From a virus: a DNA stretch of 39,598 nucleotides. The notes below the pieces were generated by a model. The model had not been told where the DNA came from. It did not search any database and worked only from the letters and a program-made list of their open reading frames with translations. Positions within the stretch are counted from its first letter, which is position 1; every line of letters begins with the position of its first letter. Below, piece after piece: positions 29,834-38,847 of the stretch. The stretch is from the IMG/VR virus record IMGVR_UViG_3300044623_000126, positions 1 to 39,598 of that record; one strand, given 5' to 3'. Position numbers and translations under genes: made by a program.

Positions 29834-31097
29834 GGGTGACTGGAACATTTGGCTTGCAATGGCAGGCCGTGGATTTGGCAAAACAAGATTAGGCGCAGAG
29901 GAAATTGCGTGGCAAGCAATTACGCAACCCGCTACAAGATGGGCAGTAGTAGCGCCTACATTTTCTGATGCTAGAGATACATGTGCAGAGGGTGAGTCAG
30001 GCATTGTTGCAATTCTTCAGCGCTACCAAATGCTACAAAATTACAACAGATCTATTGGTGAGATTTTGCTCAAGAACGGTAGCCGCATAAAATTATTTAG
30101 CGCAGATAACCCTGAACGCTTTAGAGGCCCGCAACATCATGGTGCTTGGTGTGATGAGTTAGGTGCATGGCGCTATCAAGATGCCTGGGATCAATTGCAG
30201 TTTGGCTTACGCCTGGGTAAGAAGCCGCGGGTAATTGTTACTACTACACCGCGCTCTACAGCCCTTATACGCATGCTTGCAGGCCGTACAGATGGCTCAG
30301 TGGTAATCACCAGGGGATCTACATTTGATAATGCCGCAAATCTAGCCCCTAGTGCATTGATGGAGTTACAAGCCCGCTACAACGGCACAAGACTGGGAAG
30401 GCAAGAACTCTATGGAGAAATTCTTGATGATGTTGAAGGTGCATTGTGGACTAGAGGTTTGATTGACCGCACACGCATTGCTACAGCCCCAACTATGGCC
30501 CGCATTGTTGTAAGCGTTGATCCTGCCGTAACTAACAGTGAGAAGTCAGATGAAACAGGCATTGTTGTTGTTGGATCTACCGCAGATGGGCAAGGTTATG
30601 TAATGGGAGATTACTCACTTAGAGGATCACCTTTAGCCTGGGCAACAAAGGCAGTAGAACTATTTGACGCATACAAAGCAGATGCAGTTTTGGTTGAAGT
30701 AAACCAGGGCGGTGACATGGTGGGCGCAGTGTTAAAGCAAGTACGGCCTACCTTGCCAATTAGAGAAGTGCGAGCGCACATAGGTAAGAAACTTAGAGCA
30801 GAACCAGTTGCCGCTATGTATGAGCAGGGCCGTATTCACCACATTGGAGAGTTTGCAGAGTTAGAAGATCAGATGTGTACCTGGACTGTTGATGAACCAA
30901 ACTCACCTGACCGCATTGATGCAATGGTTCAGGGTTTTAGTGATCTCTTAGGAAAAGTTACAGTGAGTAATTACTTTAACGCGATTGCTAACCATTGCCC
31001 TAAGTGTGGGTTGCCAATGCCTAAATCATTTACACATTGCTCAGCGTGTAGAACCGCTATGATTAGCCCAAATTCTGAAGTGTCACAGGGAGCGTAA
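29667..31097 (+). CDS. terL: Terminase large subunit
   Basis: 476 residues from ATG at 29667, which has AGAGGTGG upstream but overlaps the small subunit by 167 bases. A later GTG near 29787 is an alternative. Walker A AGRGFGKT, Walker B/catalytic WCDELGAW, coupling TTTPRS, nuclease Asp in VSVDPAV, EVNQGGDM and PDRIDAMV are all in order. The C-terminus has a zinc ribbon (CPKCG...HCSAC, ~residues 448-466). It is the ATP-driven DNA packaging motor and cuts concatemers. The nuclease motifs suggest headful-type packaging. Confidence 0.95.
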   Translation: MTDQILTQKLSGSQDLLKQEHSQPQPTLQPSRNSRIIASRWVWKNKLARKEQLPPEGDWNIWLAMAGRGFGKTRLGAEEIAWQAITQPATRWAVVAPTFSDARDTCAEGESGIVAILQRYQMLQNYNRSIGEILLKNGSRIKLFSADNPERFRGPQHHGAWCDELGAWRYQDAWDQLQFGLRLGKKPRVIVTTTPRSTALIRMLAGRTDGSVVITRGSTFDNAANLAPSALMELQARYNGTRLGRQELYGEILDDVEGALWTRGLIDRTRIATAPTMARIVVSVDPAVTNSEKSDETGIVVVGSTADGQGYVMGDYSLRGSPLAWATKAVELFDAYKADAVLVEVNQGGDMVGAVLKQVRPTLPIREVRAHIGKKLRAEPVAAMYEQGRIHHIGEFAELEDQMCTWTVDEPNSPDRIDAMVQGFSDLLGKVTVSNYFNAIANHCPKCGLPMPKSFTHCSACRTAMISPNSEVSQGA

Positions 31098-31642
31098 TGG
31101 CTGACAATTACAACACAATAATTGATCAAGGCTCTGACTGGTTTCGCAATTTCTTGTACACACAGCCTGCAACTATTACAAATGTAGTAGGCAATGGAAC
31201 AACTGTTACATACACCGCAGATAATGGATTTAGCGCAGGGCAAACTGTTTTTATTCAAGGTATTTTGCCTAGCCAATACAATTTAGGCAATGTAACAATT
31301 GCTTCACGCACATCAACGCAGTTCACAGTGACTAATCCCGCATCAGGTTTGTACTTACAAGGTGGTGACGCATTAAGCGCAGTGGACATTACTGGCTACA
31401 CAGCCCGCATGCAGTTGCGCTCGCTACCCAATGACACAATTGCAGTTTTAACGCTTACAGATACAAGTGGCATTACAATTGATGGGCCTAGCGGAACTCT
31501 TGCAGTTCGCGCAACAGCAACACAAACAGCGGCAATCAGTGCAGGCCCTTATTATTATGATTTAGAGATAACATCACCTACTAATGTGAGAACGCGCATT
31601 GTTCAAGGTGAATTTAATGTAAATGCAGAGGTGACAAGATGA
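31097..31642 (+). CDS. Fibre/baseplate accessory protein
   Basis: 181 residues, ATG overlapping the terminase stop (TAATG). DQGSDWFRNFLY and DITGYTARMQLRSLPNDTIAVLTL, with YYYDLEITSPTNVRTRIVQGEF, resemble a beta protein often beside phage fibre genes in marine phages. An Ig-like segment (residues ~25-80: VTYTADNGFSAGQTVFIQG) is inserted near the N-terminus. It may anchor the collagen-like fibre that follows (overlapping ATGA). Inference by context. Confidence 0.7.
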   Translation: MADNYNTIIDQGSDWFRNFLYTQPATITNVVGNGTTVTYTADNGFSAGQTVFIQGILPSQYNLGNVTIASRTSTQFTVTNPASGLYLQGGDALSAVDITGYTARMQLRSLPNDTIAVLTLTDTSGITIDGPSGTLAVRATATQTAAISAGPYYYDLEITSPTNVRTRIVQGEFNVNAEVTR

Positions 31643-33939
31643 CATACAACCCAAACAGTTTCTTGAACAATCCAAACCCTGTTGGAACACCAAATGTTAT
31701 TGTTGTTACACCTGGCCCTGCGGGGCAACAAGGCGCTCAAGGTGTTCAAGGTATTTCAGGTGGTTTTTCTGCTCAAGGTGTGCAAGGTACACAAGGTTTA
31801 CAAGGCGGCGGATTTAACCAGGCACAAGGAATACAAGGTATTGCAGGCCCGCAAGGTGTTGCTGGTACGCAAGGTGTTAATGGCGTACAAGGATCTATTG
31901 GTGCGCAAGGTGTTACAGGTATTCAGGGCCAAACAGGTATTCAAGGTTCATTTGGTGTGCAAGGTGCTACTGGATCAGGTGCGCAAGGAACGCAGGGTAC
32001 AACTGGTGTACAAGGTGCAGTAGGCACACAAGGATTTGATGGAGCGCAAGGAACTATTGGTGCGCAGGGTATTGAAGGCATACAGGGCGCAGTTGGAACA
32101 CAAGGATCAACTGGAACTCAAGGATTAACAGGATCTCAAGGAACTGTTGGTGCGCAGGGCGCAACTGGTACTCAAGGTTTAACAGGTGTTCAAGGTTCTA
32201 TTGGTGTTCAAGGTATTCAAGGTGTTATTGGCGTACAGGGTGCAACAGGAACACAGGGAGCGCTTGGTACTCAAGGTTCAATTGGTATTCAAGGCAACCA
32301 GGGCATTGACGGTATTCAAGGCGTTGTTGGTTCACAAGGTACAACTGGGTTACAAGGCTTTACAGGAAACCAGGGCGTTACTGGAACAGGTACACAGGGA
32401 ACAACAGGTAGCCAGGGAACAACTGGTATTGGTACACAAGGCACAACAGGTACACAAGGCACAACTGGCGATACAGGTGCGCAGGGTGTGCAGGGTGTTC
32501 AAGGTGTTGATGGAATTCAAGGAATAACTGGATCTCAGGGCATCACTGGTACTCAAGGCGCAATTGGTTCTCAAGGTATAAACGGAATTCAAGGCGTAGA
32601 AGGTGCGCAAGGAATTACTGGAACACAGGGAACAACTGGGTCACAAGGACTTGATGGTATTCAAGGCGCAACTGGCGCTCAAGGAACACAGGGCGTTATT
32701 GGTGTTCAAGGCGTTATAGGTACTCAGGGTGTAAACGGTATTCAGGGTGTGCAGGGTAATACTGGCGCAAGCGGTACATCATCATCTATTTTTGAGTATC
32801 AAGCAGATACTACAACTCAAACACCTGTACCTGCCGCTGGCAGAATTATTTGGAATAACGCTACACAAATTTCTGCAACAAACATTTACATTTCTCATTT
32901 AACAGATTTCAATGTGGACATTGATTTTCTATTAGCAAACATTAAAGATAATGACATTTTCTTTATTCAAGATAGAACTGACTCTAACAATTATCAAGAG
33001 TGGGAAGTAAACGGCACACCTTCATCTGTTACTAATAGTTATTTCACTTTTCCTGTAACGCTTTTAACATCAGGTGGAACAGGCACAACAGGTTTTGCCA
33101 ATAACCATAATCTTTCACTTATTACTCAGAGCGTTGGTGTTCAGGGAGTTACTGGTGCGCAGGGAACTGTAGGCGCTCAGGGAACTACTGGGTTGCAAGG
33201 AACTCAAGGAACTGAAGGACTGCAAGGCACAACAGGAACTCAGGGCCTTAACGGAACTCAAGGAACTACAGGATCTCAGGGAACAGAGGGTATTCAGGGC
33301 GTAACAGGCGCACAAGGTACAACTGGAACACAGGGCTTAGAGGGAATTCAAGGTGTTGAAGGAACTCAAGGCACAACTGGTACGCAGGGAACTCAGGGCG
33401 TAACTGGATCTCAAGGAACTAACGGCATACAGGGTACAACTGGTGCGCAGGGCCTAGAAGGTTTGCAAGGAACGCAAGGTACTGAAGGGTTACAAGGAAT
33501 AACTGGTAGCCAGGGAATTGAAGGAACACAAGGCACACAAGGAACTCAAGGACTTGAGGGATTGCAAGGTGTTACTGGATCTCAAGGTACTAACGGATTA
33601 AATGGTTCTCAAGGAACAACTGGTACACAAGGATTTAACGGAATTCAAGGTATTGAAGGACTGCAAGGAATTACTGGAACGCAAGGAGTTCAAGGATTAA
33701 CTGGAACTCAAGGTGCTACTGGTGAGACTGGTATTCAAGGAATTCAAGGTACAGATGGAATTCAAGGTACTATTGGAACGCAAGGTACACAGGGAGTTCA
33801 AGGTACTCAGGGTATTCAGGTTCAGGGAACAACTGGCTTACAAGGTTTAGTTGGTACTCAAGGACTAGAGGGTATTCAAGGTACAACTGGTACAGACGCA
33901 ACAGCATTACCTGGCATTTTGATGCTAGGTGGAATGTAA
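31639..33939 (+). CDS. Collagen-like fibre protein with globular insert
   Basis: 766 residues. A short N-terminal anchor (NPNSFLNNPNPVGTPNVIVV) is followed by Gly-X-Y repeats from about residue 25 to 380 (31713-32775), nearly all with Gln in Y (GVQG, GTQG, GIQG). A ~110-residue globular domain (SSSIFEYQADTTTQTPVP ... YFTFPVTLLTSGGT) interrupts, then a second Gly-X-Gln stretch runs to ~residue 750 (33133-33890). A short hydrophobic end (LPGILMLGGM) closes it. Collagen-like phage proteins form trimeric fibres; a rod of ~600 triplet residues would be about 170 nm long. Pro is almost absent in the repeats, so stability must come from Gln/Thr hydration and Gly packing. Confidence 0.9.
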   Translation: MTYNPNSFLNNPNPVGTPNVIVVTPGPAGQQGAQGVQGISGGFSAQGVQGTQGLQGGGFNQAQGIQGIAGPQGVAGTQGVNGVQGSIGAQGVTGIQGQTGIQGSFGVQGATGSGAQGTQGTTGVQGAVGTQGFDGAQGTIGAQGIEGIQGAVGTQGSTGTQGLTGSQGTVGAQGATGTQGLTGVQGSIGVQGIQGVIGVQGATGTQGALGTQGSIGIQGNQGIDGIQGVVGSQGTTGLQGFTGNQGVTGTGTQGTTGSQGTTGIGTQGTTGTQGTTGDTGAQGVQGVQGVDGIQGITGSQGITGTQGAIGSQGINGIQGVEGAQGITGTQGTTGSQGLDGIQGATGAQGTQGVIGVQGVIGTQGVNGIQGVQGNTGASGTSSSIFEYQADTTTQTPVPAAGRIIWNNATQISATNIYISHLTDFNVDIDFLLANIKDNDIFFIQDRTDSNNYQEWEVNGTPSSVTNSYFTFPVTLLTSGGTGTTGFANNHNLSLITQSVGVQGVTGAQGTVGAQGTTGLQGTQGTEGLQGTTGTQGLNGTQGTTGSQGTEGIQGVTGAQGTTGTQGLEGIQGVEGTQGTTGTQGTQGVTGSQGTNGIQGTTGAQGLEGLQGTQGTEGLQGITGSQGIEGTQGTQGTQGLEGLQGVTGSQGTNGLNGSQGTTGTQGFNGIQGIEGLQGITGTQGVQGLTGTQGATGETGIQGIQGTDGIQGTIGTQGTQGVQGTQGIQVQGTTGLQGLVGTQGLEGIQGTTGTDATALPGILMLGGM
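31713..33892 (+). repeat. Imperfect Gly-X-Gln coding repeats (collagen region)
   Basis: Nine-base units of the type GGN NNN CAA/CAG repeated many times with synonymous drift, in two blocks (31713-32775 and 33133-33892) around the globular insert. A third block lies at 34315-34540. The repeats make these loci prone to expansion and to recombination between the two fibre genes. Confidence 0.85.
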
Positions 33940-33949
33940 AGGGAGAATA

Positions 33950-34282
33950 ATGGCAACCACATACAAAGTATTAGGACAGGTAGCGCCATCTGCGGCTAAT
34001 GCTACAACCCTTTACACCGTTCCTGGAGCAACTCAAACAGTTGTTTCCACAATCAATGTTGTGAACACAAGCACATCAGTAAATGACACAGTGCGCATTG
34101 CTATCCGCGTTGCAGGTGCAACTCTTGCTATTGAAGATTACATTGTTTATGAATTAAACCTAAACCCAACTGCTACCTTTACTTACACAGGTGGCGTTAC
34201 TTTAGGTGCAACAGATGTACTTACTGTTTACACTACAAATGGCACATGTTCATTTAACGCATTTGGATCGGAGATTGCATAA
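33950..34282 (+). CDS. Small beta protein, paralogue of tail-region protein
   Basis: ATG at 33950 after AAGGGAGAATA gives 110 residues. ATTLYTVPGATQTVVSTINVV and the strands after it match the protein at 14526-14831 (TTLYTVPSSTTTVVTNIVAT). Both lie next to fibre genes. Probably the same fold used twice, for example as a cap or decoration domain on fibres. Function not known. Confidence 0.7.
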   Translation: MATTYKVLGQVAPSAANATTLYTVPGATQTVVSTINVVNTSTSVNDTVRIAIRVAGATLAIEDYIVYELNLNPTATFTYTGGVTLGATDVLTVYTTNGTCSFNAFGSEIA

Positions 34283-34704
34283 TGTCAGTTTCAATTACAC
34301 CTAACCCAAATGTGCAAGGCCCACAGGGATTAACTGGAACACAAGGTACGCAGGGCGTACAAGGCACTCAAGGTTTACTTGGTATTCAGGGATTAACTGG
34401 TATTCAGGGAACTGATGGAACACAGGGAACTCAGGGCGTTCAGGGAACTCAAGGCGTTCAAGGCGAACTAGGAACACAAGGTTTAACTGGTATTCAGGGT
34501 ATTCAGGGAACACTTGGTTTACAAGGACTTACAGGAACTACCTACACAGCCCCTACTTTGGGAAGCACAACCTTAACTTCAGGATCTACTGTTACAACGG
34601 TTAATGGTTTGGTTAAGATTGTTTCAGAAGCATTTGTTGAATTAAACGCAAGTAGCCAGGAACAAGATTTAGCAATTATGAACATTATGGGCGGCTGGAA
34701 CTAA
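34282..34704 (+). CDS. Short collagen-like protein with C-terminal trimer domain
   Basis: 140 residues, ATG overlapping the previous stop (TAATG). Gly-X-Gln repeats (residues ~12-88), then TTYTAPTLGSTTLTSGSTV and a helical end (VELNASSQEQDLAIMNIMGG). The tail could nucleate a trimer, as in other phage collagen-like fibres. It may join the long fibre or form a second shorter fibre. Its stop overlaps the stop of the minus gene. Confidence 0.82.
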   Translation: MSVSITPNPNVQGPQGLTGTQGTQGVQGTQGLLGIQGLTGIQGTDGTQGTQGVQGTQGVQGELGTQGLTGIQGIQGTLGLQGLTGTTYTAPTLGSTTLTSGSTVTTVNGLVKIVSEAFVELNASSQEQDLAIMNIMGGWN

Positions 34705-35375
34705 CGCACCCATAACATACCTACATCTGCGGTAGGGCGTAGGTTGGCTATTTTCCAACCGCCGTCTATCCACTCATCAGATGTAAGTTGATGCCAGGCA
34801 AGCAATTGGTTGGCATTGTTAGATTGCATGTTGGCCCAATCATCAGGCTCTTGTAGATGGTTCACAATGTATTGAGCGGCTACTTCTCTGTAACCCAATG
34901 TAAATAAATAATCTAATTGATCTTCATGTTGGTGCAAAGTTTCAAATGTCCATTCAAAGCAAAGCGTTCCCCCATAATGGCGGGTCATACCTTTCATCAC
35001 TTGCCACTCAGCACCTTCAACATCAATTTTGATTAGATTAGGATTGCCATACTTGTCTGCAAGCGCATCAAGGGTAATTGTGTTTACTTCTACTTCACGG
35101 TGAGGCTTGCCTTTGTATGGCATGCCGTCTTTGGTAAGCCAATCTTGGTTAAGCGAACTAAGGCCATCTTCATCTGCCTCATAAAACTTTAAGCGCTCGC
35201 CATCTTTATCGCTAACTGCCATTCTAAGAGGCACAACATTGGGATTGTAGATAAAGTTACCAACCAACTCTGCATAAACGCGTGGAGCGGCTTCTAAGGC
35301 TATTACGCGGTATCCCTGGTTAAGCCCTGCAAGCACTGCATCTCCACGATTAGCCCCAACATCAAATAGAAGCAT
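34701..35375 (-). CDS. FkbM-family methyltransferase
   Basis: 224 residues on the minus strand. FDVGANRGDAV is the SAM-binding loop, ITLDALADKYG and LIKIDVEGAEWQVMKG are the following FkbM blocks. FkbM enzymes O-methylate sugars or polyketides. Its start overlaps the TPR gene end by 14 bases, so the three minus genes are one operon. In cyanophages, TPR and FkbM modules occur in one polypeptide; here they are separate. The substrate could be a glycan on the phage fibres or on the host surface. Confidence 0.9.
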   Translation of the reverse strand: MLLFDVGANRGDAVLAGLNQGYRVIALEAAPRVYAELVGNFIYNPNVVPLRMAVSDKDGERLKFYEADEDGLSSLNQDWLTKDGMPYKGKPHREVEVNTITLDALADKYGNPNLIKIDVEGAEWQVMKGMTRHYGGTLCFEWTFETLHQHEDQLDYLFTLGYREVAAQYIVNHLQEPDDWANMQSNNANQLLAWHQLTSDEWIDGGWKIANLRPTADVGMLWVR

Positions 35376-35925
35376 TGCCTATCCTTTCAAGATTGCTACG
35401 CACTGCGGATCTATACGCTGGATCTATGTCCATTGCATTTAAGCGCTCTAGTATTTGGATACTTTCATCTTTGCGCCCTATCCACCAGGCGCTTACAGCC
35501 TTTTCAAACAACAATACATACTGACCTTCATAACCCACATGAACAGGAAGCGGTGAAGTAAGTTGATTGTGCAATCCAATGTTTGCCCAGGTGTAACACT
35601 CTTGCCATTGCGCTAAACGCTCATGGAACTGCGCTAAAAGGAAATAACCTTCAGGGCGGTAAGGCAGATAAGCCACAGCCTGCAATAAACAATTACTTAC
35701 AGTGGCCTGGCGGTCATTTTGATCATCAAAACAATGAGCGGCTTTAAGAAGTGACGCGTAAACCAGGGTTGGGTGTGACTCATGGCCATACTCTGCGGTG
35801 CGTAAATAGAAAGAAACCGCTGATGCTGTTTGGTTTTGTCTCTCATACTCCACCGCTACATCAAAATTTAGTGCTGGATTAAACGGATCTTTAGATAGTT
35901 CTACAACTAATTGCTCAATTCTCAT
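35362..35925 (-). CDS. TPR-like protein of glycan cassette
   Basis: 187 residues on the minus strand, overlapping the upstream gene by 11 bases. PFNPALNFDVAVEYERQNQTASAVSFYLRTAEYG, LLKAAHCFDDQNDRQATV, AVAYLPYRPEGYFLLAQFHERLAQWQECYTWANIGL and EKAVSAWWIGRKDESIQIL are three to four tetratricopeptide-type helix pairs. The same sequence style is found in cyanophage glycosyltransferase-TPR-FkbM proteins. No catalytic domain is present; it probably docks the FkbM enzyme or a substrate. Confidence 0.75.
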   Translation of the reverse strand: MRIEQLVVELSKDPFNPALNFDVAVEYERQNQTASAVSFYLRTAEYGHESHPTLVYASLLKAAHCFDDQNDRQATVSNCLLQAVAYLPYRPEGYFLLAQFHERLAQWQECYTWANIGLHNQLTSPLPVHVGYEGQYVLLFEKAVSAWWIGRKDESIQILERLNAMDIDPAYRSAVRSNLERIGNASI

Positions 35926-36916
35926 ACGCTAATGCCTCCACAATTAGATCTTCTACTACTGCGCCAGGTACTTGCAAGACAAAAGCGGCGTTATCTTGGA
36001 AACCAAAAGACACCAAAAGGTTACCTTTGTGAACCGCCGCCCCTACACAGAACTCAACGCGAGCATCTAGGAATGAGAATTCCTTACTTAACCCCACAAC
36101 ATTTAGTTCTTGATCCCACACAACTAAACGGTGACGGTAAATTGCATCTTTTTGTTGTAAGTAATTCTTAAACAGATCTACTTCATGGGTAATGGAGATG
36201 TACATACTGCCCCACCGTATGACCTGGCTAGATCCGCGCTGATCTTTAGGCGCTGGCATTGTGTGGCGCACAAATACCTGCTCACACTCACCGCTAATGG
36301 GGTTGGCATAAACTAACTCTGTTGGCATTGTCCATTTGATAAAGTGGTAAGGCTTATCTAGGACAGGTATCCAATTCTTTTCACAATAAGATGTGTTTGG
36401 CTCAGGAGCATTGATACGCACACGCCTAACTTCTTTGACGGCCCAATTATCCCAGTCAATTTCAATACGGCTGTACTCCATACGGCCTACGCCATTGGTT
36501 GTTGTATCTCTACGCACTCCCACCAGGTAATAATCATCTAACCACTGCACTACGCGGCAATCTTCTTCACCCACAAACTCCCAAATAGGTTCAACATCTA
36601 ATTCAGATGTATCCACTTTGGCGTGGTCAATCATCTCAAGATCATCATTGAGGCGGCATAAATAATTAACCGTTACTAGGCGGCGATCTTTTTCAGGGTG
36701 CAGGTATGACAGTGGCCCAAATCGGCTAGGAAACTTCTGCTCATTTTCTGCGTGGTACAGCGTGTAATTAACATGGCGTAAGTTCACAAGAATGTTGCCT
36801 TTGTCATCAATAAAAATTGATGGGTTCATTAGCCCAGTGCCGCTAGTTAATCCATGAGGGATTACTAGGGGCGCAAGTTTGCCACCGTGTTGAACTGCCT
36901 TCTCTACTAAGTTCAT
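35915..36916 (-). CDS. GH130/GH43-clan-like beta-propeller protein
   Basis: ATG complementary to 36914-36916 (MNLVEKAVQHGG) with AAGG five bases upstream gives 333 residues; an in-frame ATG 15 codons earlier lacks a site. NPSIFIDDKGNILVNLRH, WEFVGEEDCRVVQW, YYLVGVRRD, EKNWIPVL, YISITHEV and SFGFQDNAAF fit a five-bladed propeller of the mannosyl-phosphorylase (GH130) / GH43 clan. Such enzymes phosphorolyse or hydrolyse mannose or arabinose links. The catalytic Asp is not certain from inspection. It is the first gene of the minus operon. Confidence 0.68.
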   Translation of the reverse strand: MNLVEKAVQHGGKLAPLVIPHGLTSGTGLMNPSIFIDDKGNILVNLRHVNYTLYHAENEQKFPSRFGPLSYLHPEKDRRLVTVNYLCRLNDDLEMIDHAKVDTSELDVEPIWEFVGEEDCRVVQWLDDYYLVGVRRDTTTNGVGRMEYSRIEIDWDNWAVKEVRRVRINAPEPNTSYCEKNWIPVLDKPYHFIKWTMPTELVYANPISGECEQVFVRHTMPAPKDQRGSSQVIRWGSMYISITHEVDLFKNYLQQKDAIYRHRLVVWDQELNVVGLSKEFSFLDARVEFCVGAAVHKGNLLVSFGFQDNAAFVLQVPGAVVEDLIVEALAYEN

Positions 36917-36999
36917 AATCCTTACAATACATGATGTGGCTAAAATCGCTATCATTGCCACACGCCTGATTTACAAGAGGCATAACAAGGGAGATACGC
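36917..36999. promoter_or_regulatory. Divergent promoter region, portal versus glycan cassette
   Basis: 83 bases between the start of the minus operon and the portal ATG. A + strand TAAAAT (36938-36943) could be a -10 element for the head genes, but neither strand shows a full -35/-10 pair by eye. A ribosome site AAGGGAGATACGC precedes the portal start. Both transcripts must begin here or upstream inside the opposite gene. Confidence 0.35.
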
Positions 37000-38847
37000 A
37001 TGGGTCTGCGTGACCGTATCGCAAGAGCATTAGCAACTGGCAATCTTGAAAAAGGCCCTAACCTGCCCAGGGGTGCTACAACAATTGGCACTGATGACCT
37101 GATGGCCCAAAGCGGTTTAGCAATGCAACAGACATACGGCAACAATGTCGCACTCCCACGCGCACCATTTAGCGCAACAGTTCCATTTGGCCCAGGCAAT
37201 CCAATTATCCCTGGTGCAATTAACCCAGTCAATCCATTAACAGGCCGCCCTGAACCGCGCCGTTATGAATACCAGGTTGCTCAGAACATCAACATTGTTC
37301 CAACGCGTTTAGTTCCATTCTCAACATTACGAGACGCGGCAGATAGCATTGACATTTTGCGCCGTTGCATTGAAGTAACTAAATCAAAAATGAATGGTTT
37401 AGATTTTGACATTGTTCTTGGTGCAGACGCATCAGAAAAGATTGCGGCTGAGTCAGGTGGTGATCATGTGCGCGCTATGGCTAAGGCCCGCGAAAAATAC
37501 ACAGATGAAATTAACCGCTTGCGTGAGTTTTGGGAAAACCCTGACAAATCAAACGGATACACATGGCAAGACTGGATCAACATTGCAATTGAGGACATTC
37601 TTGTAATTGATGCGTTGGCTATTTACCCACAGCCAACAGTAGGTGGAGATCTTTACGGTTTCCAAATTCTTGATGGCTCAACAATCAAGCCTCTTATTGA
37701 TGATCGCGGTATGCGCCCAATGTCACCTAACGCCGCGTTCCAACAAATTCTTTATGGTTTTCCACGCTCAGAGTTTGCCGCAACTGAAGAAGATCCAAAA
37801 GCAGATGGTGAATTTACATCTGATCAATTGGCTTACATGGTACGCAATCGCCGCTCAACAACTGTTTATGGATTTAGCCCAGTAGAGCGAGCGCTACCAC
37901 TTGCTGACATTTATCTGCGCCGCCAACAATGGATCAGAGCAGAGTACACAGATGGCGTAATGCCTGAACTGATGTTTACAACTGATGAAGATTGGGGAAC
38001 TAACCCTGATCTCTTGCTTGCTTATGAGCGTATTCTTAATGATGATCTTGCAGGACAGACAGAACAACGCAAGCGCGCCCGCCTATTGCCAAAAGGTTTA
38101 ACACCTATTGTTAATGAAGGTTATGGCGAGAAGTTCAAAGACACACTTGATGATTATTTAGTTACTTCTATTTGCGGACACTTTGGCGTACAGCCATCTG
38201 AAATTGGTTTCTCACCAAAGGGCGGATTAGGCGGCGCTGGTTATTCAGAAGGACAAGCAGAAAACGGCGAAGCGCTAGGCATTGGGCCTCTTGCTAACTG
38301 GATCTCTAAGCAACTTACAAACCTTTCTTACACATACTTAGGCATGCCGCGTGAACTTGAATTCAAACTTATGACTTCACAGCGTATGGACACAGAAGAA
38401 AATGCGCGCAAAAACCAAATTGAAGTTACATCTGCGGGTAAGTCAGTTAATGAACGCAGATCAGAATTAGGTTTGCCATTACTTGATACACCACAGGCTG
38501 ACATGCCAATTCTTGTAAGCGGAGCGGCTGTTTATTTGTTCTCGCCTGATGGATTGATTGATGCGGCTACTGCTTCAGTTGCCCCAACATTGAGCGGGCC
38601 TGATGCAACACCTGATGCGCCTACAACTCCTAATCCTCTTGAGCAAGAACCTTCAACAGAGGTAAAGCCTGAAGATGAAGAAGTAAATGAAGTAAAAGCA
38701 TTTATGAAATGGGCGGCTAAGGGTAAGCGCGCAAGATTATTTGAGTTCAAATCACTTGATCCAATTGTGGGAGATGCGCTTAACCGTTGTGCTTTTGATG
38801 GTGATTTAGATACCGCTAGAGCGCTGGCTAAGGCTTATCTAACATGA
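37000..38847 (+). CDS. Portal protein
   Basis: 615 residues, strong AAGGGAGA site. After a ~90-residue N-terminal extension, YTWQDWINIAIEDILVIDALAIYP, GFQILDGSTIKPLID, and RSTTVYGFSPVERALPLADIYLRRQQWIRAEYTDGVMPELMF are typical of siphovirus portal proteins, which form the dodecameric packaging ring. From ~residue 540 an acidic, Pro-rich linker leads to a small module (FMKWAAKGKRARLFEF) seen at the junction of portal and MuF genes. Its TGA overlaps the start of the MuF gene. Confidence 0.92.
   Translation: MGLRDRIARALATGNLEKGPNLPRGATTIGTDDLMAQSGLAMQQTYGNNVALPRAPFSATVPFGPGNPIIPGAINPVNPLTGRPEPRRYEYQVAQNINIVPTRLVPFSTLRDAADSIDILRRCIEVTKSKMNGLDFDIVLGADASEKIAAESGGDHVRAMAKAREKYTDEINRLREFWENPDKSNGYTWQDWINIAIEDILVIDALAIYPQPTVGGDLYGFQILDGSTIKPLIDDRGMRPMSPNAAFQQILYGFPRSEFAATEEDPKADGEFTSDQLAYMVRNRRSTTVYGFSPVERALPLADIYLRRQQWIRAEYTDGVMPELMFTTDEDWGTNPDLLLAYERILNDDLAGQTEQRKRARLLPKGLTPIVNEGYGEKFKDTLDDYLVTSICGHFGVQPSEIGFSPKGGLGGAGYSEGQAENGEALGIGPLANWISKQLTNLSYTYLGMPRELEFKLMTSQRMDTEENARKNQIEVTSAGKSVNERRSELGLPLLDTPQADMPILVSGAAVYLFSPDGLIDAATASVAPTLSGPDATPDAPTTPNPLEQEPSTEVKPEDEEVNEVKAFMKWAAKGKRARLFEFKSLDPIVGDALNRCAFDGDLDTARALAKAYLT

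Noticed and set aside
31682-32610. Other-frame ORFs over the collagen gene (two on +, one Cys/Leu/Ser-rich on -)
   Set aside because: The codon repeat keeps all frames open; the sequences are simple translations of the GGN NNN CAA unit and have no start signals.
32350-33315. Minus-strand ORFs read as Cys-rich proteins
   Set aside because: Complement of the Gly-X-Gln repeats; the apparent cysteines derive from the repeat itself.
31713-33892. Regularly spaced short repeats resembling a CRISPR array
   Set aside because: The unit is nine bases, in frame and translated as Gly-X-Gln; there are no constant repeats with unique spacers.
35911-36171. Plus-strand ORF of 86 codons
   Set aside because: Antisense to the GH130-like gene, no ribosome site and no recognisable protein features.
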